A DNA stretch of 64,000 nt from JASGIT01 sp047601665 (lineage in GTDB: Bacteria > Pseudomonadota > Gammaproteobacteria > Burkholderiales > Burkholderiaceae_C). The notes beneath the pieces were generated by a model. The model saw only the letters and a program-made list of their open reading frames with translations, was not told the origin of the DNA and did no database searches. The stretch's first letter is position 1; each line of letters starts with the position of its first letter. Made by a program: the position numbers and the translations under genes. The stretch is taken from positions 1 through 64,000 of the forward strand of contig JASGIT010000001.1 in NCBI GenBank assembly GCA_047601665.1, read 5' to 3'. This document shows positions 43,954 through 52,338 of the stretch, in pieces.

Positions 43954-44835
43954 ATGTCCCTCTTTTCCTTGCTGGGCGCCGTCGAAATCGGGCTGATCTT
44001 CAGCCTGGTGGCATTGGGCGTCTACATCTCGTTCCGGCTGCTGCGTTTTCCCGACCTCACGGTGGACGGCAGCTTTCCGCTCGGCGGCGCGGTCTGCGCC
44101 GTGATGATCGCGGGCGGCCACAGCCCGCTGCTGGCCACCGTCTGCGCGATGGCGGCGGGCGCGTTCGCGGGCTTCGTCACGGGCTGGCTCAACGTCAAGC
44201 TCAAGATCATGGACCTGCTCGCCTCCATCCTGATGATGATCGCGCTGTACTCGGTGAACCTGCGCGTCATGGGCGGGCCGAACATCCCGCTGATCAACGA
44301 CCCCACGCTGTTCAACCAGCTCCAGCCCGCGTCCATCCCCGACTACGCCTTCCGCCCGATGCTGCTCGTGGTGATCGTCGTCATCGCCAAGCTGGTGATG
44401 GACTGGTTCTTCCTGACCGAACGCGGCCTCGCCATCCGCGCCACGGGCACCAACGCGCGCATGGCGCGCGCCCAGGGCGTGAACACCGGCGCCATGGTGC
44501 TGCTGGGCATGGCGATCTCCAACGCGCTGGTGGCGCTGGCGGGCGCGCTGTTCGCGCAGACGCAGGGCGGGTCCGACATTTCGATGGGCATCGGCACCAT
44601 CGTGATCGGCCTGGCCGCCGTGATCGTGGGCGAGGCCATCCTGCCCTCGCGCCGCCTGGTCATGACCACGCTGGCCGTGATCGTGGGCGCCATCGTCTAC
44701 CGCTTCTTCATCGCGCTGGCGCTCAACAGCGACTTCATCGGACTGCAGGCGCAGGACCTGAACCTGGTCACCGCCGTGCTCGTGACCATCGCGCTCGTGG
44801 TGCCGCAGCTCAAGCGCCGCTTCAGCAAGAAATGA
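43954..44835 (+). CDS. ABC transporter permease (TrpY type)
   Basis: A 293-residue inner-membrane permease with about eight helices, starting MSLFSLLGAVEIGLIFSLVALGVYISFRLLRFPDLTVDGSF. It contains the LTVDGSF segment and the GANAxR-like GTNARMARAQGV, both typical of branched-chain-amino-acid/TrpY permeases. It is the membrane component of the importer, with 16 bases to the ATPase gene. Confidence 0.9.
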   Translation: MSLFSLLGAVEIGLIFSLVALGVYISFRLLRFPDLTVDGSFPLGGAVCAVMIAGGHSPLLATVCAMAAGAFAGFVTGWLNVKLKIMDLLASILMMIALYSVNLRVMGGPNIPLINDPTLFNQLQPASIPDYAFRPMLLVVIVVIAKLVMDWFFLTERGLAIRATGTNARMARAQGVNTGAMVLLGMAISNALVALAGALFAQTQGGSDISMGIGTIVIGLAAVIVGEAILPSRRLVMTTLAVIVGAIVYRFFIALALNSDFIGLQAQDLNLVTAVLVTIALVVPQLKRRFSKK

Positions 44836-44851
44836 CCGAGGGAGAACACCG

Positions 44852-45646
44852 ATGCTGAGCGCCAAAGACCTCAAGATCACCTTCAACCCCGGCACGCCGA
44901 TCGAGACCCGCGCGCTGTGCGGCGCGTCGCTGGAGATTCCCGCGGGCCAGTTCGTCACCGTCATCGGCACCAACGGCGCGGGCAAGTCCACCTTCCTGAA
45001 CGCCATCTCGGGCGACCTGCTGGTAGACAGCGGCTCCATCGTCATCGACGGCGAGGACATGACGAAGAAGCCCGTGTGGGAGCGCTCCTCGCGCGTGGCG
45101 CGCGTGTTCCAGGACCCGATGGCGGGCACCTGCGAAGACCTGTCCATCGAGGAAAACATGGCCCTGGCGCACGAGCGCGGCAACTTCCGCGGCCTGAAGC
45201 GCGCCGTGAAGGCCGCGCACCGCGACCTGTACCGCGAGCGCCTGGCCACGCTGGGCCTGGGGCTCGAAAACCGCCTCACCGACCGCATCGGCCTGCTCTC
45301 GGGCGGCCAGCGCCAGGCCGTGAGCCTGCTGATGGCGGCGCTGCAGCCCTCGCGCATCCTGCTGCTGGACGAGCACACGGCGGCGCTGGACCCGCGCACG
45401 GCGGACTTCGTGCTGCGGCTGACCTCGCGCATCGTCCAGGAATCCAGGCTCACCACCATGATGGTCACCCACTCCATGCGCCAGGCGCTGGACGTGGGCG
45501 ACCGCACCGTGATGCTGCACCAGGGCCAGGTGGTGCTGGACGTGAGCGGCGACGAGCGCAAGCGCCTGGACGTGCCCGACCTGCTGCAGATGTTCGAGAA
45601 GGTGCGCGGCGAAAAGCTCGCGGACGACGCGCTGCTGCTGGGCTGA
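44852..45646 (+). CDS. ABC transporter ATP-binding protein (TrpZ type)
   Basis: A 264-residue single ABC ATPase with Walker A GTNGAGKS at residues 39-46, a signature LSGGQRQAVSLLMAAL, and Walker B ILLLDEHTAALD. The His of the H-loop is in MVTHSMRQA. The DEHT Walker B (His where most have Pro) is typical of this TrpZ-like branch. It is the third gene of the importer and lies four bases before the lysine permease. Confidence 0.92.
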   Translation: MLSAKDLKITFNPGTPIETRALCGASLEIPAGQFVTVIGTNGAGKSTFLNAISGDLLVDSGSIVIDGEDMTKKPVWERSSRVARVFQDPMAGTCEDLSIEENMALAHERGNFRGLKRAVKAAHRDLYRERLATLGLGLENRLTDRIGLLSGGQRQAVSLLMAALQPSRILLLDEHTAALDPRTADFVLRLTSRIVQESRLTTMMVTHSMRQALDVGDRTVMLHQGQVVLDVSGDERKRLDVPDLLQMFEKVRGEKLADDALLLG

Positions 45647-45650
45647 GGGC

Positions 45651-47156
45651 ATGGACGCGCGCACGCTCGAATCCGCCGCCCTCCCCGCCGCCGCCCCCGA
45701 AGAAGGCCCCGGCCTGCGCCGCGCGCTCAAGGCGCGGCACCTGTCCATGATCGCCATCGGCGGCTCCATCGGCACGGGGCTGTTCGTGGCCTCGGGGGCC
45801 ACCATCTCGCAGGCCGGGCCGGGCGGCGCGCTGCTGGCCTACTGCGTCGTGGGGCTGATGGTCTACTTCCTCATGACCAGCCTGGGCGAGATGGCGGCGC
45901 ACCTGCCCGTGTCGGGCTCGTTCGCCACCTACGGCGCGCGCTACGTGGACGAGGGCTTCGGCTTCGCGCTGGGCTGGAACTACTGGTACAACTGGGCGGT
46001 GACCATCGCCGTGGACCTGGTGGCGTCGCAGCTGGTGATGGCCTACTGGTTCCCGGGCGTGAACGGCGTGCTCTGGAGCGCGGTGTTCCTGGCCATCATG
46101 TTCGCGCTCAACGCGCTGTCGGTGAAGGGCTTCGGCGAGGCCGAGTACTGGTTCGCGGCCATCAAGGTGGTCACGGTGCTGGCCTTCATCGCGCTGGGCC
46201 TGCTGATGGTGCTGGGCATTTTGCGCGGCGGCGCGCCCGGAGGGCTGTGGGGCAGCCTGGCGCTGTGGACGCTGGGCGACGCGCCCTTCGCGGGCGGCTT
46301 CGCGGCGCTGATCGGCGTGGCGATGATCGTGGGCTTCTCGTTCCAGGGCACGGAACTGATCGGCATCGCCGCGGGCGAATCGGAAAACCCCGCCGCCAAC
46401 GTGCCGCGCGCCGTGCGGCAGGTGTTCTGGCGCATTTTGCTGTTCTACGTGCTGGCCATCCTGGTCATCAGCCTGCTGATTCCGTACACCGACCCGCACC
46501 TGCTCAAGAACGACCTGGGCGACATCAGCGTGAGCCCGTTCACGCTGGTGTTCGAGCGCGCGGGGCTGCTCTCGGCGGCGGCGGTGATGAACGCGGTGGT
46601 GCTGACCTCGGTGCTGTCGGCGGGCAACTCGGGCATGTACGCCTCCACGCGGATGCTCTACACCCTGGCCTGCCAGGGCATGGCGCCGCGCGTCTTCGCG
46701 CGCGTGAGCCGGGGCGGCGTGCCCTTCATGGCGCTGCTGGCCACCACGGCGGTGGCGGCGCTGTGCTTCGTCACCAACATCTACAGCCCGCAGCTGGTCT
46801 ACGTGTGGCTGCTCAACCTCTCGGGCATGACGGGCTTCATCGCCTGGCTGGGCATCGCCATCAGCCACTACCGCTTCCGCAAGGGCTGCGAGGCCCAGGG
46901 CTACGACCTCGCCCGCCTGCCCTACCGCGCCGCGTGGTTTCCGCTGGGGCCGGTCTTCGCCTTCGTGCTGTGCCTGGTCATCACGCTGGGCCAGAACTAC
47001 GAAGCCTTCAAGGCCGACCGGATCGACTGGGTGGGCGTGATGGCCACGTACATCGGCCTGCCGCTGTTCCTGCTGATCTGGTGGGGCTACCGGTGGGTGA
47101 AGGGCTCGCGTATCGTTCGCTACGGCGAGATGCAACTCGCGCCGCACAAGGACTGA
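45651..47156 (+). CDS. lysP: Lysine-specific permease
   Basis: A 501-residue APC-family proton symporter with 12 hydrophobic segments. The sequence is very close to E. coli LysP throughout, for example GSIGTGLFVASGATISQ, YVDEGFGFALGWNYWYNWAV, GFSFQGTELIGIAAGES and ISPFTLVF-like ISVSPFTLVF. In E. coli LysP also senses lysine for CadC. It follows the importer ATPase by four bases and could be read from the same promoter; a lysine-type decarboxylase lies elsewhere in the window (32,567). Confidence 0.93.
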   Translation: MDARTLESAALPAAAPEEGPGLRRALKARHLSMIAIGGSIGTGLFVASGATISQAGPGGALLAYCVVGLMVYFLMTSLGEMAAHLPVSGSFATYGARYVDEGFGFALGWNYWYNWAVTIAVDLVASQLVMAYWFPGVNGVLWSAVFLAIMFALNALSVKGFGEAEYWFAAIKVVTVLAFIALGLLMVLGILRGGAPGGLWGSLALWTLGDAPFAGGFAALIGVAMIVGFSFQGTELIGIAAGESENPAANVPRAVRQVFWRILLFYVLAILVISLLIPYTDPHLLKNDLGDISVSPFTLVFERAGLLSAAAVMNAVVLTSVLSAGNSGMYASTRMLYTLACQGMAPRVFARVSRGGVPFMALLATTAVAALCFVTNIYSPQLVYVWLLNLSGMTGFIAWLGIAISHYRFRKGCEAQGYDLARLPYRAAWFPLGPVFAFVLCLVITLGQNYEAFKADRIDWVGVMATYIGLPLFLLIWWGYRWVKGSRIVRYGEMQLAPHKD

Positions 47157-47171
47157 CGGTATATTGGCGCG

Positions 47172-47417
47172 ATGACCACCGCCTTCTACACCCATGCCGA
47201 GAATGCCGCGTTTCTGCACGACCTCGCGGGTACGCTGGAGCGCGCGGGTGCCGTGCCGCAGGAACAGATCGACCGCCTGAACGGCATGGCGGCCCGGGAG
47301 GCCGAGCAGGACCCGGCGTATGTGGACTACGTCAACGCCAAGGTGCGCGCCGCCCTGGCCCACCCGGGACAGCGGTACACGCAAGACGAAATCGACGCGC
47401 AAATCCAATCGTGGTGA
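47172..47417 (+). CDS. Putative antitoxin of a ParE-type toxin-antitoxin pair
   Basis: An 81-residue, acidic, mainly helical protein (MTTAFYTHAENAAFLHDLAG...). It ends in TQDEIDAQIQSW and overlaps the toxin start (GTGA at 47414-47417). This gene order and size fit a type II antitoxin, although no DNA-binding ribbon-helix-helix is visible; the C-terminal DEIDAQIQ motif looks like a toxin-binding tail. Identified by its partner. Confidence 0.65.
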   Translation: MTTAFYTHAENAAFLHDLAGTLERAGAVPQEQIDRLNGMAAREAEQDPAYVDYVNAKVRAALAHPGQRYTQDEIDAQIQSW

Positions 47418-47701
47418 AGTACGAGGTTCTGTGGACGGAAGCAGCGCGCGATGACCTGCGCGGAATCCACGACTACCTGCTGACCGTCACCAGCCGCAAT
47501 ACCGCCAAACGATTGACCCGGGAGATTCGCCAGTCCACGCGGTTTCTGCCGGAATTCCCCCGCATGTACCAGGTCTTTGAAGATTCCCAGGAGCGGGCGC
47601 GGCACATCGTGGTCCATCAATGGCGTGTGCTCTACGTCATAGACGACGGCGCGCATTGCTGCAACGTGCTGGCCGTGGTGCATACACACCAGCACATCTG
47701 A
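47414..47701 (+). CDS. RelE/ParE family toxin
   Basis: A 95-residue protein with the ParE pattern: VLWTEAARDDLRGIHDYL at the N-terminus, EIRQSTRFLPEFPRMYQVF in the middle and a C-terminal strand WRVLYVIDDGAHCCNVLAVVH. ParE toxins act on DNA gyrase, RelE cleaves mRNA; the sequence looks ParE-like. GTG at 47414 overlaps the antitoxin stop; a GTG one codon up is an alternative. Confidence 0.82.
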   Translation: MKYEVLWTEAARDDLRGIHDYLLTVTSRNTAKRLTREIRQSTRFLPEFPRMYQVFEDSQERARHIVVHQWRVLYVIDDGAHCCNVLAVVHTHQHI

Positions 47702-47705
47702 CCTC

Positions 47706-49343
47706 TCAAGCCCAGGCCGCCTGCAGCAGTTCCTCGGGCTTGCCGGTGCCCGCGCTGATGCCCGTCACCGCGCCCCAGTCCGGGTCGAAGCGGCTGTTGA
47801 TGAACGCCGCCGACGCCGCGCTGCCCGCCTGCTCCAGCATCAGGCACGCCTGCGCCGTGAGCACCAGCCGCTGCGTGAAACGGCGCGCCTGCGGCTCCAG
47901 CTGTTCGGGCGGCTGCTGGATGCTGCCGCGCAGCCACTGCACCTGGGCCGCTAGGCGCGGCTCCTGGCTGGCCACGCCGGCCAGGTGGTCGAGCACCCGA
48001 TGCGCGTCGTCGGGGTTGCGGGCCACGGCGCGCAGCACGTCCAGCGCCATCACGTTGCCCGAGCCTTCCCAGATGGAGTTCACGGGCGCTTCGCGGAACA
48101 GGCGGCCCATGGGGCCGGTTTCCACGTAGCCGTTGCCGCCGAACACTTCCATCGCCTCGCCGGTCAGGGCCACGGCGCGCTTGCAGTTCCAGAACTTGGC
48201 GGCGGGGGTGAGCAGGCGGCGCCAGGCGACATCCAGCGGCTCCTGGCTGCCGAAGCGCGCGGCCAGGTCGAAGGCCAGCACGGTGGCGGATTCAGCCTCC
48301 AGCGCCATGTCGGCCAGCAGCGCGGTCATGACGGGCTGTTCGGCCAGTGCCTTGCCGAATGCGTAGCGGTTGCGCGCGTAGTGCAGGGCCTGCACCAGCG
48401 CCTGGCGCATGAAGCCGGCGCTGGCCAGCGCGCAGTCCAGCCGCGTGGTGGTGGCCATCTCGATGATGGTGGGGATGCCCCGCCCTTCCTCGCCCACCAG
48501 CACGCCCCAGGCGTCCTTGAATTCCACCTCGCTGCTGGAGTTGGAGCGGTTGCCCACCTTGTCCTTCAGGCGCTGGATGTGGATAGCGTTCTTGCCGCCG
48601 TCGGGCCGCCAGCGCGGCACGAAGTAGCACGACGGGCCGCGCCCCTCGGTGCGCGCAAGCACCAGGTGGCCGTCGCACATGGGGGCCGAGAAGAACCACT
48701 TGTGGCCGTTGATGCGGTATTCGCCGCCCCACGGGCCTTCGCCCGCGTACACGGCGGTGGATTCGTTGGTGCGCACGTCGCTGCCGCCCTGTTTCTCGGT
48801 CATGCCCATGCCCACGGTGATGGAGGGCTTGTGCAGCCAGGGAATGTCGCGCGCGTCGTGCTCGCGCGAGGCCAGGCGGGCGGCCACTTCCGCGTACAGC
48901 GCGGGGTTGCGGCGCAGCACGGGGATGCAGGCCTTGGTCATGGTCGTGGGGCAGGTGGAGCCCGATTCGATCTGCGCGTGCATGTAGAGCGACGCGCCGT
49001 AGGCCACCCAGGCCGATGGCCGCTCGTCGAAGAATGGCCGGTTGGCGATGCCGTTGCGCCGCGCCATGGCCATCATGGTGTGCCAGGCGGGGTGGAATTT
49101 CACGAAGTCGATGCGCTCGCCCGTGGGCGAGTGGGTGTGCAGTTCGGGTTCGTAGCGGTTGGCGTCCTCGGCCGCGCGCAGCGTGGCTTCCGCGCCGTAT
49201 TCGGCGCCCTGGCGCACGAGTTCCTCGTCGGCCCACTGCGCGCCGCCCCGGGCCACGGCGCGGCGCAGCGCGGGGTCGCTGGCGTAGAGGTTGTAGTCCT
49301 TGAGTTCGGGGACCTGGTTGTGGGGGTGGATGCCTACGGTCAT
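47706..49343 (-). CDS. Acyl-CoA dehydrogenase, AidB/isovaleryl type
   Basis: A 545-residue flavoenzyme. The AidB-like N-terminal domain (VGIHPHNQVPELKDYNLY...) is followed by the acyl-CoA dehydrogenase core with GMGMTEKQGGSDVRTNES and HKWFFSAPMCDG. A C-terminal part contains EVFGGNGYVETGPMGRLFREAPVNSIWEGSGNV, where the catalytic base is expected. AidB-like members function in alkylation stress or branched acyl-CoA oxidation. The ATG at 49343 is used. A TetR regulator diverges from it only a few bases away. Confidence 0.9.
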   Translation of the reverse strand: MTVGIHPHNQVPELKDYNLYASDPALRRAVARGGAQWADEELVRQGAEYGAEATLRAAEDANRYEPELHTHSPTGERIDFVKFHPAWHTMMAMARRNGIANRPFFDERPSAWVAYGASLYMHAQIESGSTCPTTMTKACIPVLRRNPALYAEVAARLASREHDARDIPWLHKPSITVGMGMTEKQGGSDVRTNESTAVYAGEGPWGGEYRINGHKWFFSAPMCDGHLVLARTEGRGPSCYFVPRWRPDGGKNAIHIQRLKDKVGNRSNSSSEVEFKDAWGVLVGEEGRGIPTIIEMATTTRLDCALASAGFMRQALVQALHYARNRYAFGKALAEQPVMTALLADMALEAESATVLAFDLAARFGSQEPLDVAWRRLLTPAAKFWNCKRAVALTGEAMEVFGGNGYVETGPMGRLFREAPVNSIWEGSGNVMALDVLRAVARNPDDAHRVLDHLAGVASQEPRLAAQVQWLRGSIQQPPEQLEPQARRFTQRLVLTAQACLMLEQAGSAASAAFINSRFDPDWGAVTGISAGTGKPEELLQAAWA

Positions 49344-49345
49344 CG

Positions 49346-50047
49346 GTGGTTTCCTCGGGGTTGTCTGGGAAAATTCTAGGAACAACGCCCGTCCAGGGTG
49401 TTCGGATTTGCTGCCAGGAGCCTCCCATCCGCCGCCCCGCACCGCCCTCCCCCCGCAGGCGCCCCCGCCAGCCGCGCGCGCGCCAGACCGCGCAGGCGCT
49501 GCAGGACGCCTTTGTTCGGCTTGTGGTCGAGCGCGGCTACGCCCACGTCACCATCCGCGAGATCGTGCTGGTGGCGGGCACGGGGTTGGGCAGCTTCTAC
49601 GAATACTTCGCCAGCAAGGAGGACGTGGCGCGCGTGTGCCTGCACCTGCGCTCCAAGGCGCTGCTGGCGGCGATGCAGGACGCCGTGGCGCCACGCCGGG
49701 GCGGGCCGCTCGCGGACATCCTGGACGCGCTGGTCGATTCGCAGATCGCCGCGCACCGCGAGCGCCCGCCGGAATGGGGCGCGCACTACCTGCTGGAGCG
49801 CCACCTCTCCGGCGCGGACGCCTACCGCAAGATGTACCAGCGCTTTCTGGACGCCTGGCGCGACGCCCTGGCCTCGGCCAGCGACCTGCCGCCCGGCTTC
49901 GCCCTGGACGACACGGCGCGCGTGGGGCACACGCTGGTGTACGGATTGGTGTCGCACGGCCACATCAGCGCGGCGAACGGCGCGCCCGACCTCGCGGAAC
50001 TCGCGCGCCTGGCGCGGACCGCCGTGCGCGCGGCCTGCGGCGTTTAG
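49346..50047 (+). CDS. TetR/AcrR family transcriptional regulator
   Basis: A TetR regulator of up to 233 residues. Its helix-turn-helix is TIREIVLVAGTGLGSFYEYFASKEDVA, and the ligand-binding domain occupies about 95-225. The start is uncertain: the GTG at 49346 leaves only two bases to the divergent acyl-CoA dehydrogenase, so translation may begin further in, before the basic RRPAPPSPRRRP stretch. It probably represses the dehydrogenase gene in response to a CoA ester. Confidence 0.85.
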   Translation: MVSSGLSGKILGTTPVQGVRICCQEPPIRRPAPPSPRRRPRQPRARQTAQALQDAFVRLVVERGYAHVTIREIVLVAGTGLGSFYEYFASKEDVARVCLHLRSKALLAAMQDAVAPRRGGPLADILDALVDSQIAAHRERPPEWGAHYLLERHLSGADAYRKMYQRFLDAWRDALASASDLPPGFALDDTARVGHTLVYGLVSHGHISAANGAPDLAELARLARTAVRAACGV

Positions 50048-50049
50048 CG

Positions 50050-50100
50050 CAAAAAAGGCCTCCAGCGCTTGTCCATCCAGCGCTGGCAGCTATCAATACC
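50050..50100 (+). repeat. Dispersed hairpin repeat, copy 8 (after the TetR gene)
   Basis: AAAAAGGCCTCCAGCGCTT, loop, AGCGCTGGCAGCTATCAATA; the stem has eight to nine pairs. It sits between the TetR stop and the convergent dioxygenase end. Confidence 0.85.
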
Positions 50101-50117
50101 GGAGCAACTTGCCCGCT

Positions 50118-50972
50118 TCAGGCCGACAGGCCCACGCGGATGGCCGTGGTGTAGCCCTGGACGGGGTCGCCCTTGAACCGGGGCGTCTGCCACGCCAGTT
50201 CCTCGGCGGTGCTGTCGCCGAACACCATGTCGGAGGCCACGCTCACCGCGTCGAACAGGGCCCGGCTGCCGCCGTAGCCGGCGGTGTCGTAGACGGTGCG
50301 GCACAGGTCGGCGGGCATGGCCATCTGCGAGGTGAGCAGCTTGTTGCGGTAGCTGGTGGCGCTGTCCAGGCTGTCGTACACCTCGAAGTGGATGTGCGGC
50401 CAGCGGCCCATGTAGCAGGCCGGGAAGACGGTGGTGAAGGTGGCCTGCCCGCTGCCGTCGGTGACCTGCACGCCGCGCAGGTAGTTCTCGCCGCGCGCGC
50501 CGCCGTCGTAGAGCGAGTAGTTGCCGTCGCGGTCGCACTGCCACACGTAGACGGCGTAGCCCGCCAGCGGCGCGCACCGCTTCGCCACGTTGACCACGGT
50601 GACGGTGAGCGTGACCGGCACGCCCGCCGCCGTGCCCGTGGCGCTGCCAAAGCTCTTGCGGATGTCGCTGCGCACCACGCCGCTTTGCGCCAGCACGTTG
50701 ACCACGGCGCCGCCGCCCATGGGGTGGGCGCGGTTGGAGCCGTCGGCGGGGAACGGGCCTTCGGTCTCCTCCGGGCTGGCCATGCAGGCGGCCAGGGCGG
50801 CCGGGCCCGCGGCGGTCCGGGAGGCGCACGCCGCCAGGGCCGCCGCCGCGCCGCCCGTGGCCATCAGCCCCAGCAGGCGGCGGCGCTGGGCGGCGCGCAG
50901 CGTCTCGCGGCGCAGCATGGCCTGCATGTCGTGCTGCAGGGCCAGGTCACGTCCGTACTGGATGCCGCCCAT
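50118..50972 (-). CDS. Exported intradiol dioxygenase-like protein, copy A
   Basis: A 284-residue protein with N-terminal RRRLLGLMATGGAAAALAACASR, a Tat-like arginine region followed by a lipobox-like LAAC. The mature part has the intradiol ring-cleavage pattern: PEETEGPFP, YAVYVWQCDRDGNYSLYD, ENYLRGVQVTDGSGQATF, and the iron-ligand run ACYMGRWPHIHFEVY. Both Tyr and both His ligands seem present, so an active non-haem Fe(III) enzyme on a catechol-type compound is possible. Unlike cytoplasmic relatives it is exported. It lies 23 bases after a paralogue on the same strand. Confidence 0.82.
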   Translation of the reverse strand: MGGIQYGRDLALQHDMQAMLRRETLRAAQRRRLLGLMATGGAAAALAACASRTAAGPAALAACMASPEETEGPFPADGSNRAHPMGGGAVVNVLAQSGVVRSDIRKSFGSATGTAAGVPVTLTVTVVNVAKRCAPLAGYAVYVWQCDRDGNYSLYDGGARGENYLRGVQVTDGSGQATFTTVFPACYMGRWPHIHFEVYDSLDSATSYRNKLLTSQMAMPADLCRTVYDTAGYGGSRALFDAVSVASDMVFGDSTAEELAWQTPRFKGDPVQGYTTAIRVGLSA

Positions 50973-50995
50973 GGCGTCTTCTCTCCGCCGCCCGG

Positions 50996-51937
50996 TCATG
51001 CCGACAGCCCCACGCTGATCGTGGCCGTGTAGCCGCTGGCGGTGTCGCCCGAGAACGCGGGCGTCTGCCACGCGATCTGCTCGCTGCTGTTGTCGCCGAA
51101 CACGTTGTCGGACGACAGGCTCACCTTGGACAGGTTGGCCACGCTGGCGCTGTAGCCGCTCACGCTGCCGTAGACGGTGTTGCACACGGCGGCGGGCATG
51201 GCCATTTGCGAGGTGAGCAGCTTGTTTTTGTAGCTGGTGGCGCTGCTGGCGCTGGCGTAGACCTCGAAATGGATGTGCGGCCAGCGGCCCGAATAGCAGG
51301 CCGGGAAGATGGTGGTGAAGGTGACCTGCCCGTTGCCGTCGGTGACCTGCACGCCGCGCAGGTAGTTCTCGTCCAGGAGGTCGCTGGAGTACAGCGAATA
51401 CTCGCCGTCGCGCGTGCAGTGCCAGAGATAGATGGCGTAGCCCGACAGCGGCGCGCACTGGTTCGCCACGTTGACGAGCGTGATGGTCAGCGTAAGCGGG
51501 AGCCCCGCCGCCGTGCCGGTCAGGCTGCCGAAGCTGCTGCGGATGTCGCTGCGCACCACGCCGCTTTGCGCCAGCACGTTGACGGTGCTGCCGTTCACGC
51601 TGTTGGAGCCGTCGCCGGGGTACGGGCCCTGGGTTTCCTCGGGATCGACGATGCAGGTGCTGCTGCCCGACGAGCTGGTGCTGGACGTGGTGGACGTGCT
51701 GGACGATGACGAGGAGCTGGAACTGCTGCCCGTACTGCCCGTACTGCCCGTGGTGGTGGATGTGGACGTGGTGCTGGTGCCCGAATCCCCGCCTCCGCCA
51801 CAGGCGGCCAGCGCCAGCGCGGCGCCGCCGCCCGCCATCAGGCCGAGCAGGCGGCGGCGCTCCTGCAGGCGGCGCGCCATGACCATCAGGTCGTGCTGCA
51901 GGCCCAGGTCGTGTTCTTCGGTCGCGTGGTGCGGCAT
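50996..51937 (-). CDS. Exported intradiol dioxygenase-like protein, copy B, with Ser/Thr-rich linker
   Basis: A 313-residue paralogue of the following gene. An N-terminal RRLLGLMAGGGAALALAAC signal with a lipobox-like LAAC is followed by about 45 residues of Ser, Thr and Gly (about 65-110), then the same dioxygenase body (PEETQGPYP, YAIYLWHCTRDGEYSLY, ACYSGRWPHIHFEVY) with iron ligands intact. The long linker suggests a surface or outer-membrane-anchored lipoprotein on a flexible tether. The Shine-Dalgarno AAGGAGAA is excellent and supports ATG at 51937. Confidence 0.84.
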   Translation of the reverse strand: MPHHATEEHDLGLQHDLMVMARRLQERRRLLGLMAGGGAALALAACGGGGDSGTSTTSTSTTTGSTGSTGSSSSSSSSSSTSTTSSTSSSGSSTCIVDPEETQGPYPGDGSNSVNGSTVNVLAQSGVVRSDIRSSFGSLTGTAAGLPLTLTITLVNVANQCAPLSGYAIYLWHCTRDGEYSLYSSDLLDENYLRGVQVTDGNGQVTFTTIFPACYSGRWPHIHFEVYASASSATSYKNKLLTSQMAMPAAVCNTVYGSVSGYSASVANLSKVSLSSDNVFGDNSSEQIAWQTPAFSGDTASGYTATISVGLSA

Positions 51938-52094
51938 GGGTGCTTCTCCTTCATCGGGTCGTTGTCGATGGAGGGCAGTGTAGGTTTGCACCCCTGTATT
52001 TGTGTTTATTTGTATCAATAGAAAATCCGAACTTACGCCTGTGGGGGCATTCCTCCCGATTGCATCCCCAATCCCTCCGAGATTTCTCCACGGC

Positions 52095-52100
52095 TATACT
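52095..52100 (+). promoter_or_regulatory. Candidate -10 box of the gcvTHP promoter
   Basis: TATACT, about 12 bases before the first aptamer. No convincing -35 is seen at standard spacing. The 174 bases from 51938 to the aptamer otherwise hold an AT-rich patch (about 51,995-52,030) and no gene. Confidence 0.45.
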
Positions 52101-52111
52101 GCGCGCCATTC

Positions 52112-52293
52112 GTCAGGAGAGAGCGCCGGCCCCACGGCGCCGCCGAAGGCGCTTCGAACGCTCAGGCAAAAGGACTGGCGAGCCGCCTGCAACCGCAGGC
52201 GTCCCTGGCTGGAGAGAGGTGCCCTACGGGCATCCACCGAAGGAGCAAGCCGTCATCGCACGGTGAATCTCTCAGGTAAAGCGGACAGCAGGG
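52112..52293 (+). ncRNA. Tandem glycine riboswitch upstream of gcvT
   Basis: Two aptamers are visible. The first begins GGAGAGAGCGCC (about 52,116) and continues CGCCGAAGGCGC, AACGCTCAGGCAAAAGGAC. The second begins GGAGAGAGGTGCC (about 52,211), with CACCGAAGGAGCAAGCC and TCTCAGGTAAAGCGGAC near 52,271. These are the conserved cores of the cooperative glycine riboswitch, which usually switches on the cleavage operon when glycine is high. It ends about 45 bases before the gcvT ATG. Confidence 0.95.
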
Positions 52294-52338
52294 CAAATCC
52301 CGTGGCCCCGGCCGCATTTGCTCTGGAGAACTGTCCGC

